A stretch of 37,729 nt of DNA from contig CAJQQH010000188.1 of the NCBI GenBank assembly GCA_905480405.1, positions 1-37,729 of the forward strand. Direction: 5' to 3'. Made by a program: the position numbers and the translations under genes. The notes beneath the pieces were generated by a model. It saw only the letters and a program-made list of their open reading frames with translations, did not search any database and was not told the DNA's origin. Positions 25,370 through 32,700 of this stretch are shown here, one piece after another (the stretch's first letter is position 1; each line of letters starts with the position of its first letter). The DNA is from an uncultured Polaribacter sp. GTDB lineage: Bacteria > Bacteroidota > Bacteroidia > Flavobacteriales > Flavobacteriaceae.

Positions 25370-26272
25370 TTAATGTAAAAATTTATCAACTACATACACA
25401 ATTTGCACAACAGTAATATACAAAACACTAGATAACATTAGTTTTCGAGCATCTGTATTTTTTTCTGTTTTATGCAACAAAATTGCATAGTACAACATTA
25501 CAACTCCTAACAAAGCAACAATTATTGCTGTTAGAGGATAAATATAAAAATCTCCTGTTACCTTTAAAACTGGTGCTATAGAAACCAGAATCATAATAAC
25601 AGTGTAAAAAATTATTTGTTTAACTGCAGCCTTATTTTTTTTGTTCATTGGCAACATACTAAAACCTGCTTTATTATATTCTTCAAATTGTAACCATCCA
25701 ATTGCCCAAAAATGAGGAAACTGCCAGAAAAATTGAATCATAAATAACATTCCTGCCTCTATACCAAACTCATTTGTAGCAGCGACCCAACCCAACATGA
25801 AAGGAATTGCACCAGGTATTGCACCTACAAAAACCGTTAATGGTGTAACTGATTTTAAAGGCGTGTAAGCACAAGTGTATAAAAATATTGAAATTGCACC
25901 AAATAAAGCAGTTTTAGGATTAATACTATATAAAATAGAAAGCCCTAAAATTGTAAATAGTATTGCAATTGTCATTGCTACATTCACAGACATTCTTTTT
26001 GTTGGCAAGGGTCTGTCTTTTGTACGCAACATAATTGCATCTGTTTCTTTCTCTATAATTTGATTAAATGCGTTTGATGCTCCTACCATAAAGAAACCCC
26101 CAAACGCTAATAATAACAAAGTAGTAAAGTTAATTGCATCTACAGCTAATAAATATCCTGCTACAGAAGAGAAAACTACACTTAAAGACAGGCCAACTTT
26201 AGTAAGCTGTTTTAAGTCTGATAAGAGTGTATTCATTGATGTTTTTGTCTCAGAAATTACTATTGAATTCAT
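25370..26272 (-). CDS. ctaB: Protoheme IX farnesyltransferase (heme O synthase)
   Basis: This UbiA-superfamily membrane prenyltransferase adds a farnesyl group to heme B to give heme O, the substrate of CtaA. The product is about 300 residues with eight to nine helices. The first aspartate-rich motif is seen as NAFNQIIEKETDAIMLRTKDRPLP. The second is less typical, around the IGWLQFEEYNKAGFSMLP loop. I place the start at ATG 26272, because the TTG at 26293 used by the ORF track is the end of a perfect -7 promoter element. The gene heads the oxidase assembly string. Confidence 0.93.
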   Translation of the reverse strand: MNSIVISETKTSMNTLLSDLKQLTKVGLSLSVVFSSVAGYLLAVDAINFTTLLLLAFGGFFMVGASNAFNQIIEKETDAIMLRTKDRPLPTKRMSVNVAMTIAILFTILGLSILYSINPKTALFGAISIFLYTCAYTPLKSVTPLTVFVGAIPGAIPFMLGWVAATNEFGIEAGMLFMIQFFWQFPHFWAIGWLQFEEYNKAGFSMLPMNKKNKAAVKQIIFYTVIMILVSIAPVLKVTGDFYIYPLTAIIVALLGVVMLYYAILLHKTEKNTDARKLMLSSVLYITVVQIVYVVDKFLH

Positions 26273-26290
26273 ATTGCCACAAATCAAGTG

Positions 26291-26298
26291 CAAAGATA
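26291..26298 (-). promoter_or_regulatory. ctaB operon promoter, -7 element TATCTTTG
   Basis: Reverse-strand TATCTTTG lies 19 bases before the ctaB ATG at 26272, the same distance as in ctaA. Its TTG is the ORF-track start codon. No good -33 TTG is found at the usual spacing. Confidence 0.55.
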
Positions 26299-26351
26299 TT
26301 TTATAAATATCAATTTACCATAGAATTTACACGTTTTGTTATTTAAATACA

Positions 26352-26381
26352 TAAAAAAACCCACTCAATAAATTGAGTGGG
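26352..26381 (-). terminator. Strong intrinsic terminator
   Basis: On the reverse strand the 10-bp perfect stem CCCACTCAAT/ATTGAGTGGG is followed by TTTTTTT. It ends either the transcript of the gene at 26566-27126 or a separate small RNA. Confidence 0.88.
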
Positions 26382-26427
26382 AAAATTGCTATGAAAAAGA
26401 AAAAGTGTGGCTTAATTAAAAACCACA
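26352..26427 (-). ncRNA. Candidate small RNA (about 75 nt, two hairpins)
   Basis: The reverse strand has a -7 element TATATTTG (26430-26437) with a TTG at 21-bp spacing (26459-26461). This is followed at once by a hairpin TGTGG-12-CCACA and then a strong terminator: a 10-bp stem CCCACTCAAT/ATTGAGTGGG plus seven T. A transcript from about 26426 to 26352 would contain little else and no ORF. Alternatively the two hairpins are tandem terminators of the gene at 26566. The exact start site matters, because a start after 26427 would remove one arm of the first hairpin. Confidence 0.3.
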
Positions 26428-26565
26428 GGCAAATATATAAATTAATTTCATATCAAACCAAGAAACTAACAAAAAAATTATGATTTTTATAATGAAAGGA
26501 GCAATTAAGTACGCTTAGTTATTAATTGTTGATATAAATCAAGAGTTTTTTATTAGATTTAAATA

Positions 26566-27126
26566 TTATTTATAAATCTTAAAGGTTTCTAAACCAGTAG
26601 AAATTGGAGTTAAAAAACCACTTTTTTTATTGTATTTATATATAGAATCGAAAAAACTATTTTTTTGTGTTTTATTATTTTTTTCTAAATACAATGAATC
26701 ATTTTTAAAATAATAACTTCCTTTTTGGGTACATTCACTTTTCTCAAGAACCGTTTTACTTTCGAAAGTCATATCATCAAATAAAATAATCTTATAAGAA
26801 ACTAAATCATTTTTACTTAATGATTTAAAGGATTTTACTCTGCTTTTATGAAAATAAGTATCAGAATAATTTATGGAAAGAAAAACTAAACTAGAAAAAA
26901 ACAAACATAATACACCTGGAACAAAATCAAAAAACTCTTCTTTAAGTGAAATTTTATATAAATTATAAAAAGTGATAATTAAAAAAACTAGAGCAAATAA
27001 AATAGAAAAAACAAGAAAAAGAAACGTATTTAACACATCATAACAGAAATCATTAAAATGATAAACATTATAAAGCGCTAAAAAAGCTAAAACTAAAAGC
27101 GTAAGATATCTTTTTTTAAATTTCAT
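26566..27126 (-). CDS. Hypothetical membrane protein
   Basis: A 186-residue protein that I do not recognise. There are three predicted helices in the first 85 residues (about 7-22, 28-55 and 66-84). The remaining 100 residues are a hydrophilic domain rich in Lys, Ser, Asp and Phe with beta-type spacing (GSYYFKNDSLYLEKNNK, GLETFKIYK). It overlaps the MOSC gene by 4 bp in an ATGA junction and is the last gene of the hydratase-MOSC operon. A low-complexity, lineage-specific protein is most likely; no catalytic motif is visible. Confidence 0.7.
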   Translation of the reverse strand: MKFKKRYLTLLVLAFLALYNVYHFNDFCYDVLNTFLFLVFSILFALVFLIITFYNLYKISLKEEFFDFVPGVLCLFFSSLVFLSINYSDTYFHKSRVKSFKSLSKNDLVSYKIILFDDMTFESKTVLEKSECTQKGSYYFKNDSLYLEKNNKTQKNSFFDSIYKYNKKSGFLTPISTGLETFKIYK

Positions 27127-27683
27127 TCAATTCCTTTTTCTATTCTCTCATTAATATATAATTCTGCAATTGTAGGGTTTTCCTTATAGCTTATTAACTG
27201 TGTAAATTCATCGCCAACTTTTACAAAACCTGTTTCTAATACTTTAAAATAAACACCACACATTGTAGTGTTCCAAAATTGCTTTACAATTCTCATATTA
27301 TCGAAACGAATACCTAATTTAAAACACGGGTTTCTTGGTAAAGTAGCCTCTAAAATAGCATCGCCAACTTTAAAAGTATCACCAACATGAATTTTAGTTT
27401 CATCAATATCATCTATAGTTAAGTTTTCTCCTAACATTCCAAAACTCCATTCTAACTCTGGATATTTAGGTTTCCAATAATCATAATGCTTTAAAGAATA
27501 ACCATAAATAGCCTGATTTATTCCTCCATGATTTTCTCTATTACAAATTACATCTCCTTTTACATCTTCTTTACCTAAGAAGAATGGCTCATTAGTTGGA
27601 AACTTATAAATACCTGTCTCAATAGTTTTATTAGCCCAAACAACCTCTCTTTTTTCGCCTATATTAGTTGATATAATTTTCAT
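27123..27683 (-). CDS. MOSC domain-containing protein (YiiM-like)
   Basis: A 186-residue stand-alone MOSC protein. MOSC domains handle molybdenum-cofactor-linked sulfur or N-hydroxylated substrates (YiiM, MOCS C-termini, mARC). Markers are DVICNRENHGGINQAIYGYS, SFGMLGENLTI, VGDAILEATLPRNPCFKLG with the conserved cysteine, and GVYFKVLETGFVKVGDE. It lies 4 bp after the enoyl-CoA hydratase gene and overlaps the next gene by 4 bp. Presence of moaD/moaE in the window is consistent with molybdenum cofactor use, but they are not linked to this operon. Confidence 0.9.
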   Translation of the reverse strand: MKIISTNIGEKREVVWANKTIETGIYKFPTNEPFFLGKEDVKGDVICNRENHGGINQAIYGYSLKHYDYWKPKYPELEWSFGMLGENLTIDDIDETKIHVGDTFKVGDAILEATLPRNPCFKLGIRFDNMRIVKQFWNTTMCGVYFKVLETGFVKVGDEFTQLISYKENPTIAELYINERIEKGIE

Positions 27684-27687
27684 TGAA

Positions 27688-28458
27688 TTACTTTTTAGAA
27701 AATTTTGAAAGTGCCTTTTTAGTAAATTCAGACAAAACCAACTCTCCAGAAATTGCAGCTCTATCTGCTAACAAATTTCCCCAATCGGATGTACCTGCCC
27801 ATAAAACGTTTTTCATTTCTGATAAAGCTTCAGGATTATAAGACGCTAATTTTGATGTAAAAATCTCTAATTCTATGTCTAACTCTTTATTCGTTTCTAA
27901 TACTTTAGCAAACAAACCTTTTTCTTTTGCCCAATAAGCGTTTTTCCAATTGGTAGCATCTAAGGTTAATTCAGACAATGCTGCTAAACCTATTTTACGT
28001 TTTACTGCCGGTTCAATTACAAAAGGACCAATACCAATAGTAAGTTCTGACAATTTTATAGATGCATTTTCAGTAGCTAAAACATAATCGCATGCAGCAG
28101 CTAAACCTACTCCTCCTCCAACAGTTTTTCCCTGAACTCTACCAACAATTAATTTTCCACAAGTTCTCATAGCGTTTATAACATTTGCAAACCCAGAGAA
28201 AAATCGTTTACCACTTTCTAAATTAGAAATAGCTACCAATTCATCAAAAGAAGCACCTGCACAAAAAGCTCTTTCACCTTCAGATTTAAGAACTATAACA
28301 GAAACAGCATCATTTTTTGCAACTGTATTCAACTCCTTAGTTAGTCGCTCTAGTAAAACACTAGGAAAAGAATTACTTGCAGGATGACCAAATTCTATGG
28401 TTGCAATATTATTTTGAATATTGGTAAACAAACTTCCGTTTTGTCTAATAGTTGTCAT
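27688..28458 (-). CDS. Enoyl-CoA hydratase/isomerase family protein
   Basis: A 256-residue crotonase-fold protein. The oxyanion-hole segments AFCAGASFDEL and GGGVGLAAACDY are present. Two glutamates occupy the positions of the two catalytic Glu of enoyl-CoA hydratase: SELTIGIGP (Glu144-like) and ALSELTLDA (Glu164-like). It is therefore likely a hydratase; methylglutaconyl-CoA hydratase of leucine breakdown is one candidate, but the substrate cannot be told from sequence alone. It heads a three-gene operon with MOSC and an unknown membrane protein. Confidence 0.87.
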   Translation of the reverse strand: MTTIRQNGSLFTNIQNNIATIEFGHPASNSFPSVLLERLTKELNTVAKNDAVSVIVLKSEGERAFCAGASFDELVAISNLESGKRFFSGFANVINAMRTCGKLIVGRVQGKTVGGGVGLAAACDYVLATENASIKLSELTIGIGPFVIEPAVKRKIGLAALSELTLDATNWKNAYWAKEKGLFAKVLETNKELDIELEIFTSKLASYNPEALSEMKNVLWAGTSDWGNLLADRAAISGELVLSEFTKKALSKFSKK

Positions 28459-28475
28459 TATAATTATAGTTTTAT

Positions 28476-28506
28476 CAAAAATAGGTTTTTATTGATGAAA
28501 AATCAA
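28476..28506 (-). promoter_or_regulatory. Hydratase-MOSC operon promoter (TTG-N20-TATTTTTG)
   Basis: Reverse-strand TATTTTTG (28476-28483) is 18 bases before the ATG, with TTG (28504-28506) at 20-bp spacing, a full Bacteroidota promoter match. Confidence 0.6.
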
Positions 28507-28532
28507 TTTTAAAATAAAGAAGATCGTAGGAT

Positions 28533-28563
28533 AAAAAAAGCCATTACAAATTAATGCAATGGC
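28533..28563 (-). terminator. leuS terminator
   Basis: On the reverse strand GCCATT-12-AATGGC is followed by seven T, about 100 bases after the leuS stop. A smaller GCTAG/CTAGC hairpin overlaps the stop codon itself (28653-28667). Confidence 0.75.
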
Positions 28564-28662
28564 GTTCTTTTAACTTTATATAAAATTTCTCTACAAAGTC
28601 TAAATTACAAACTGTTGTAAAATCTTTTATAAAAAAATAGTGCTTTTTCCAAGCTAGATTTA

Positions 28663-31600
28663 CTAGCCTACTATGTTTATAATTTTACCAGGAACTACAA
28701 TTACTTTTTTAGGTATTCTACCATCTAATTGAGCAATTGTTTTTTCGTTTTCCATTACTATTTTCTCTATTTCTTCTTTTGATAAATCTAATGGAAGCTC
28801 TAAAGTAAAACGCATTTTTCCGTTAAAAGAAATAGGATAGTTTTTAGCACTTTCTACTAAATGCTTAGCATCAAAAATAGGGAAATTTACTATAGAAATC
28901 GACTCTTTATAACCTAACAAACTCCATAATTCTTCTGCAATATGCGGTGCATAAGGAGAAACTAAAACAGTTAATGGTTCTAAAATTGCACGTTTATTAC
29001 ATTTTAAAGCAGTTAATTCGTTAACAGCAATCATAAAAGTAGAAACTGAAGTATTGAAAGAGAAATTTTCTATATCTTCTTCTACTTTTTTAATAGTTTT
29101 ATGTAAAGTTTTTAATTCGTCTTTTGTTGGCTCTGTATCAGAAACTTCAAAAATTTCGCCATTAAAATATAGTTTCCATAACTTTTTTAAGAACGATGAA
29201 ACTCCAGAAATACCAGAAGTTTTCCAAGGCTTCGCTTGTTCTAAAGGTCCTAAAAACATTTCGAATAAACGTAAACTATCTGCTCCATAATCTGCAACAA
29301 TGTTATCTGGGTTAACATCATTGTATTTAGATTTAGACATTTTTTCTACTTCACGACCTACTTTGTAAACCCCTTCTTCTAAAATAAATTCTGCATTTTT
29401 ATAATCTGCATTTAAAACATGATTTTTAAATCCATCAATATCCAATTCATCAGAAGCATTTACTAAAGAAACATCAGAATGTAAAGGTGTTTTAGTAATC
29501 ATTACTAAATCTGCAAAATTAGGATTCAAAAACTTAGTATCTAACAAGTAATTTTTAACAACCTTTTCAAATTCATCATCAGAATTAAATAAATTTTTAG
29601 AAACAAAAACCGTTGGTATTTTATCTATAACATCGTCATTAGACTTTTCATCAGAACAACCACAACCATTTTGGATAAAAGCGGTTGCTTTATACACAAA
29701 AGCAGAAGTTCCTAAAATCATCCCTTGATTAATTAGCTTTTTTGCAAATTCATCTACAGGCACAATACCTTTATCGAATAAGAATTTTTGCCAAAAACGA
29801 GCATACAACAAATGTCCTGTTGCATGTTCAGAACCACCAATATATAAATCGATATTTTCCCAATACTCTAAATTATCTTTAGAAGCTATTTCATTTTCGT
29901 TGTTAGGATCCATATAACGATTAAAATAATATGAACTTCCTGCCCAACCAGGCATAGTGTTTAACTCTAAAGGATAAACTGTTTTATTTTTTAACTTATC
30001 GTTAGAAACAACTTTTTTTCCGCGAGAATCCCAAGCCCATTCTGTTGCATTTCCTAAAGGTGGTTTTCCATCTTCAGTTGGCAAGTATTTTTCTACTTCT
30101 GGCAACACAATTGGCAAATGTTTTGCATCAATCATTTGCGGCATTCCATCTTTGTAATAGACAGGAAAAGGTTCTCCCCAATAACGCTGTCTACTAAAAA
30201 CAGCATCACGCAAACGATAATTTATTTTTCCGTAACCAAAGCCACGTTTCTCCATCTCAAAAATGGCTAATTTTAAAGCTTTCTTATATTTTAATCCTGA
30301 TAAAAAATCGGAATTTGCAATTTTTGTTCCGTCTTTATCTGTGTGGGCTTCTTCAGAAATATCTACACCTTCAAAAATATTAGGAATTGGAATTTCAAAA
30401 TGTTTTGCAAAATCAAAATCACGTTGATCTCCACAAGGTACCGCCATAACTGCTCCTGTTCCATAATTTGCTAAAACGTAATCTCCAATCCAAATTTGTA
30501 TTTTTTCACCAGAAAAAGGATGAATTGCATATGCACCTGTAAATGCTCCAGAAATAGTTTTTACATCTGCCATTCTATCACGTTCAGAACGTTTTGCTGT
30601 TGCAGTTATATACGCTTTAACTTCTGCCTTTTGAGCATCTGTAGTAATTTTAGAAACCAACTCATGTTCTGGAGCTAACGTCATAAAACTTACACCATAA
30701 ATAGTATCTGGTCTTGTTGTAAAAACATCAATTTTATATTGATTTTCGTCTTTAACAGCTTCTTTGTTTACACTAGTACTTTCAATCTTTTTAGGAAACT
30801 GAATTGCGTTATTAATTGCAGCTACAACTTTTAATACGTTTTCAATTACCTCTTCGTTTTTAAAACGAACAACATTAAAACTCTCATTATTAAAAAACTC
30901 AGTTCTTGCTACCTCATCTTCTTTCCCAGAAAATTCAACAATTAAGTTCTTAGCTAAACACACATAATCTACCAAAAATGTACCAATTGTATATTTTTTT
31001 CTAAATTTTACTGCGCCTTTTTTATTCTTTAATTCATTCCAAAGCGTCATTTCTGCTTTCGATAAATTTAAACGTAATTCTTTTAACGCTTCTAATTCTT
31101 TAAAAGTTAATTTTACGTCAGAAGGAGTTTTTTCAGAACCATTATCAACATTAAAAGAAACCATTGCTCCTTGAGATCTTCCAATCCAATTTGTTTGAGA
31201 GTCTTTTAAAGGTTGTGGCCAATCAATTGTATTTAACCCATCTAATAAACGTTGTGCATATGCAGAAATTCGCATAGACCATTGTGTCATTTTTTTACGA
31301 ACAACAGGATGACCTCCACGTTCTGAAACACCATTTACAATTTCGTCGTTTGCTAAAACCGTTCCTAAAGCAGGACACCAGTTTACTTCTGTATCAGACA
31401 AAAAAGTTAAACGATATTGCAATAAAACTTCCTCTTGCTCAACTTTTGTAAACGCTTTCCATTCATCTGAAGAAAATAATTTTATTTCATCATCACAAAC
31501 TGCATTTACAGTTGCATTTCCTTCTTTTTTAAAGATTTTTTCTAAAACAGAAATATCTTCTGCTTTGTCAGAATCTTTATTATACCATGAATTAAAAAGC

Positions 31601-32022
31601 TGAATAAAAATCCATTGTGTCCATTTATAATACTCAGGGTTAGAGGTTCTGACCTCTCTACTCCAATCGAAAGAAAAACCTATCTTATCTAATTGTTTTC
31701 TATACGTTGTAATATTAGCCTCGGTAGTTTTTGCAGGATGCTGACCAGTTTGAATAGCATACTGTTCTGCAGGTAAACCAAAAGAATCATATCCTTGTGG
31801 ATGCAATACATTAAACCCTTTATGACGTTTGTAACGTGCATAAATATCACTCGCAATATATCCTAACGGGTGCCCAACATGCAGACCTGCACCAGATGGA
31901 TAAGGAAACATATCTAATACATAATATTTAGGTTTTTCACTTTCATTACTGGCTTTAAAAGTTTGGTTCTCTGCCCAAAATTCTTGCCATTTCTTTTCTA
32001 TATCTAGGTGATTGTATTGCAT
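28663..32022 (-). CDS. leuS: Leucyl-tRNA synthetase with inserted DUF559 endonuclease-like domain
   Basis: This class I synthetase charges tRNA-Leu. The product is 1119 residues, against roughly 900-950 for Bacteroidota LeuRS. The HIGH motif is HVGH (48-51) in MFPYPSGAGLHVGHPLGY, and KMSKS is at 894-898. The CP1 editing domain has TTRPDT (435-440), and the anticodon domain contains SPYAPHIAEELW. Residues about 301-403, within a longer insert at about 294-428, match DUF559 (Vsr-like PD-(D/E)XK fold): LSKAEMTLWNEL, KFRKKYTIG, FLVDYVC, LIVEFSG, VVRFKNEEV. They lie between two editing-domain strands, GAMVSFNV and KIDVFTTRPDT. D352 and E363 remain, but the usual DGxxH is SGKED. A second expansion (about 778-848, CGCSDE) precedes KMSKS. 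The reading frame is intact. Confidence 0.95.
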   Translation of the reverse strand: MQYNHLDIEKKWQEFWAENQTFKASNESEKPKYYVLDMFPYPSGAGLHVGHPLGYIASDIYARYKRHKGFNVLHPQGYDSFGLPAEQYAIQTGQHPAKTTEANITTYRKQLDKIGFSFDWSREVRTSNPEYYKWTQWIFIQLFNSWYNKDSDKAEDISVLEKIFKKEGNATVNAVCDDEIKLFSSDEWKAFTKVEQEEVLLQYRLTFLSDTEVNWCPALGTVLANDEIVNGVSERGGHPVVRKKMTQWSMRISAYAQRLLDGLNTIDWPQPLKDSQTNWIGRSQGAMVSFNVDNGSEKTPSDVKLTFKELEALKELRLNLSKAEMTLWNELKNKKGAVKFRKKYTIGTFLVDYVCLAKNLIVEFSGKEDEVARTEFFNNESFNVVRFKNEEVIENVLKVVAAINNAIQFPKKIESTSVNKEAVKDENQYKIDVFTTRPDTIYGVSFMTLAPEHELVSKITTDAQKAEVKAYITATAKRSERDRMADVKTISGAFTGAYAIHPFSGEKIQIWIGDYVLANYGTGAVMAVPCGDQRDFDFAKHFEIPIPNIFEGVDISEEAHTDKDGTKIANSDFLSGLKYKKALKLAIFEMEKRGFGYGKINYRLRDAVFSRQRYWGEPFPVYYKDGMPQMIDAKHLPIVLPEVEKYLPTEDGKPPLGNATEWAWDSRGKKVVSNDKLKNKTVYPLELNTMPGWAGSSYYFNRYMDPNNENEIASKDNLEYWENIDLYIGGSEHATGHLLYARFWQKFLFDKGIVPVDEFAKKLINQGMILGTSAFVYKATAFIQNGCGCSDEKSNDDVIDKIPTVFVSKNLFNSDDEFEKVVKNYLLDTKFLNPNFADLVMITKTPLHSDVSLVNASDELDIDGFKNHVLNADYKNAEFILEEGVYKVGREVEKMSKSKYNDVNPDNIVADYGADSLRLFEMFLGPLEQAKPWKTSGISGVSSFLKKLWKLYFNGEIFEVSDTEPTKDELKTLHKTIKKVEEDIENFSFNTSVSTFMIAVNELTALKCNKRAILEPLTVLVSPYAPHIAEELWSLLGYKESISIVNFPIFDAKHLVESAKNYPISFNGKMRFTLELPLDLSKEEIEKIVMENEKTIAQLDGRIPKKVIVVPGKIINIVG
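30814..31122 (-). other. DUF559 domain insert coding segment within leuS
   Basis: This segment encodes leuS residues about 301-403. Its order of motifs, AE-x-x-LW, KFR(K/R)-x-x-IG, VDYVC, IVEF, RT-x-FF, V-x-RF-x-NEEV, is that of stand-alone DUF559 proteins. The part between VEF-SG and RTEFF is shorter than usual and lacks the conserved His, so nuclease activity is doubtful. No intein splice motifs (N-terminal Cys/Ser block, C-terminal HN-C/S/T) flank it, so it should remain in the mature protein. Confidence 0.85.
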
Positions 32023-32044
32023 TTGTTTCTTTTATTAAAGTGTG

Positions 32045-32052
32045 CAAATTTA
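32045..32052 (-). promoter_or_regulatory. leuS promoter, -7 element TAAATTTG
   Basis: Reverse-strand TAAATTTG matches TAnnTTTG and ends 23 bases before the leuS ATG. No T-box or other leader structure is visible in the short leader. Confidence 0.55.
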
Positions 32053-32093
32053 CGCTTATTGTTTGGAAGTGAAAAACGTAAATACCTTAAATT

Positions 32094-32130
32094 AAAAAAG
32101 GCTTTCAAAATGATTTTGAAAGCCTTTTTT
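32094..32130 (-). terminator. Bidirectional terminator with perfect 17-bp stem
   Basis: AAAAAAGGCTTTCAAAA and its exact complement TTTTGAAAGCCTTTTTT are separated by TGA. It lies 18 bases after the lipoprotein stop and separates that gene from leuS. Confidence 0.92.
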
Positions 32131-32148
32131 AATATCTTTTACCAGATA

Positions 32149-32571
32149 TCATAAACATTCTTTGTAATTAGAATCACGTTTATAAAGTGTAGTGTTTAGC
32201 TCCCCGTCTCTAAAAAATTCTACGATAGTATTATTACAAGAAACTTTTATTCCAAATGTGTAATTATTCCCAAAATTAAAATCCATCATTAAAAGATCTC
32301 CAGAAACTATGTAATCTTCAGTTCCAGGAATTGCTTCATCCTGAAATACTCCTGCAGTTCCGTAATAAGTAAAACGTTTACCATCTTTAAAAGTATGCAT
32401 TACCGTATCTTCAAAACCTTTTAAAAGCCATTCGCCATTTTTAAGTATCTCGACCTTGTCTTGTATCGTTAATTCTGTAGAAAACTTTTCATTAGAATCC
32501 TCACAACTTGAAAATACCGTTATTGATAATAGTACAACTAATAAGAAAAAATGGCTAAAAATATTTTTCAT
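32149..32571 (-). CDS. Hypothetical lipoprotein
   Basis: A 140-residue protein with a lipoprotein signal: a hydrophobic stretch (5-20) and the lipobox VFSSC followed by EDSNEK, an acidic +2 region as in Bacteroidota surface or periplasmic lipoproteins. The mature part is mostly beta-type (GEWLLKGFED, FTYYGTAGVFQD, YIVSGDLLMMDFNFGNNYTFGIKV), compatible with a lipocalin-like barrel, but I do not see a named family. It is flanked by terminators, and no clear promoter element was found upstream. Confidence 0.75.
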   Translation of the reverse strand: MKNIFSHFFLLVVLLSITVFSSCEDSNEKFSTELTIQDKVEILKNGEWLLKGFEDTVMHTFKDGKRFTYYGTAGVFQDEAIPGTEDYIVSGDLLMMDFNFGNNYTFGIKVSCNNTIVEFFRDGELNTTLYKRDSNYKECL

Positions 32572-32700
32572 GGATATTGATTTTGTTTTTATGCTTTTTG
32601 CTAAACAAATAAACTACAATTCAATTGTTTCCATATACAAATAGTTGGTTATAGGGAAAAATTAATGTTAGAAAGGAAAAAAAAAGGGTTGATTTCTTTT

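Noticed and set aside
26273-26293. TTG start at 26293 for heme O synthase
   Set aside because: Same situation: it belongs to TATCTTTG, and ATG at 26272 is a better start.
26393-26485. Possible 30-codon Lys-rich forward ORF in the gap after ctaB
   Set aside because: Composition follows AT-rich DNA and there is no promoter; the reverse-strand hairpins explain the region better.
30739-31143. The LeuRS insert as an intein or intron-encoded homing endonuclease
   Set aside because: No intein splice motifs flank it and the frame is continuous. The DUF559-like match has no LAGLIDADG or HNH motif, and part of its nuclease site is lost. A retained domain fits better.
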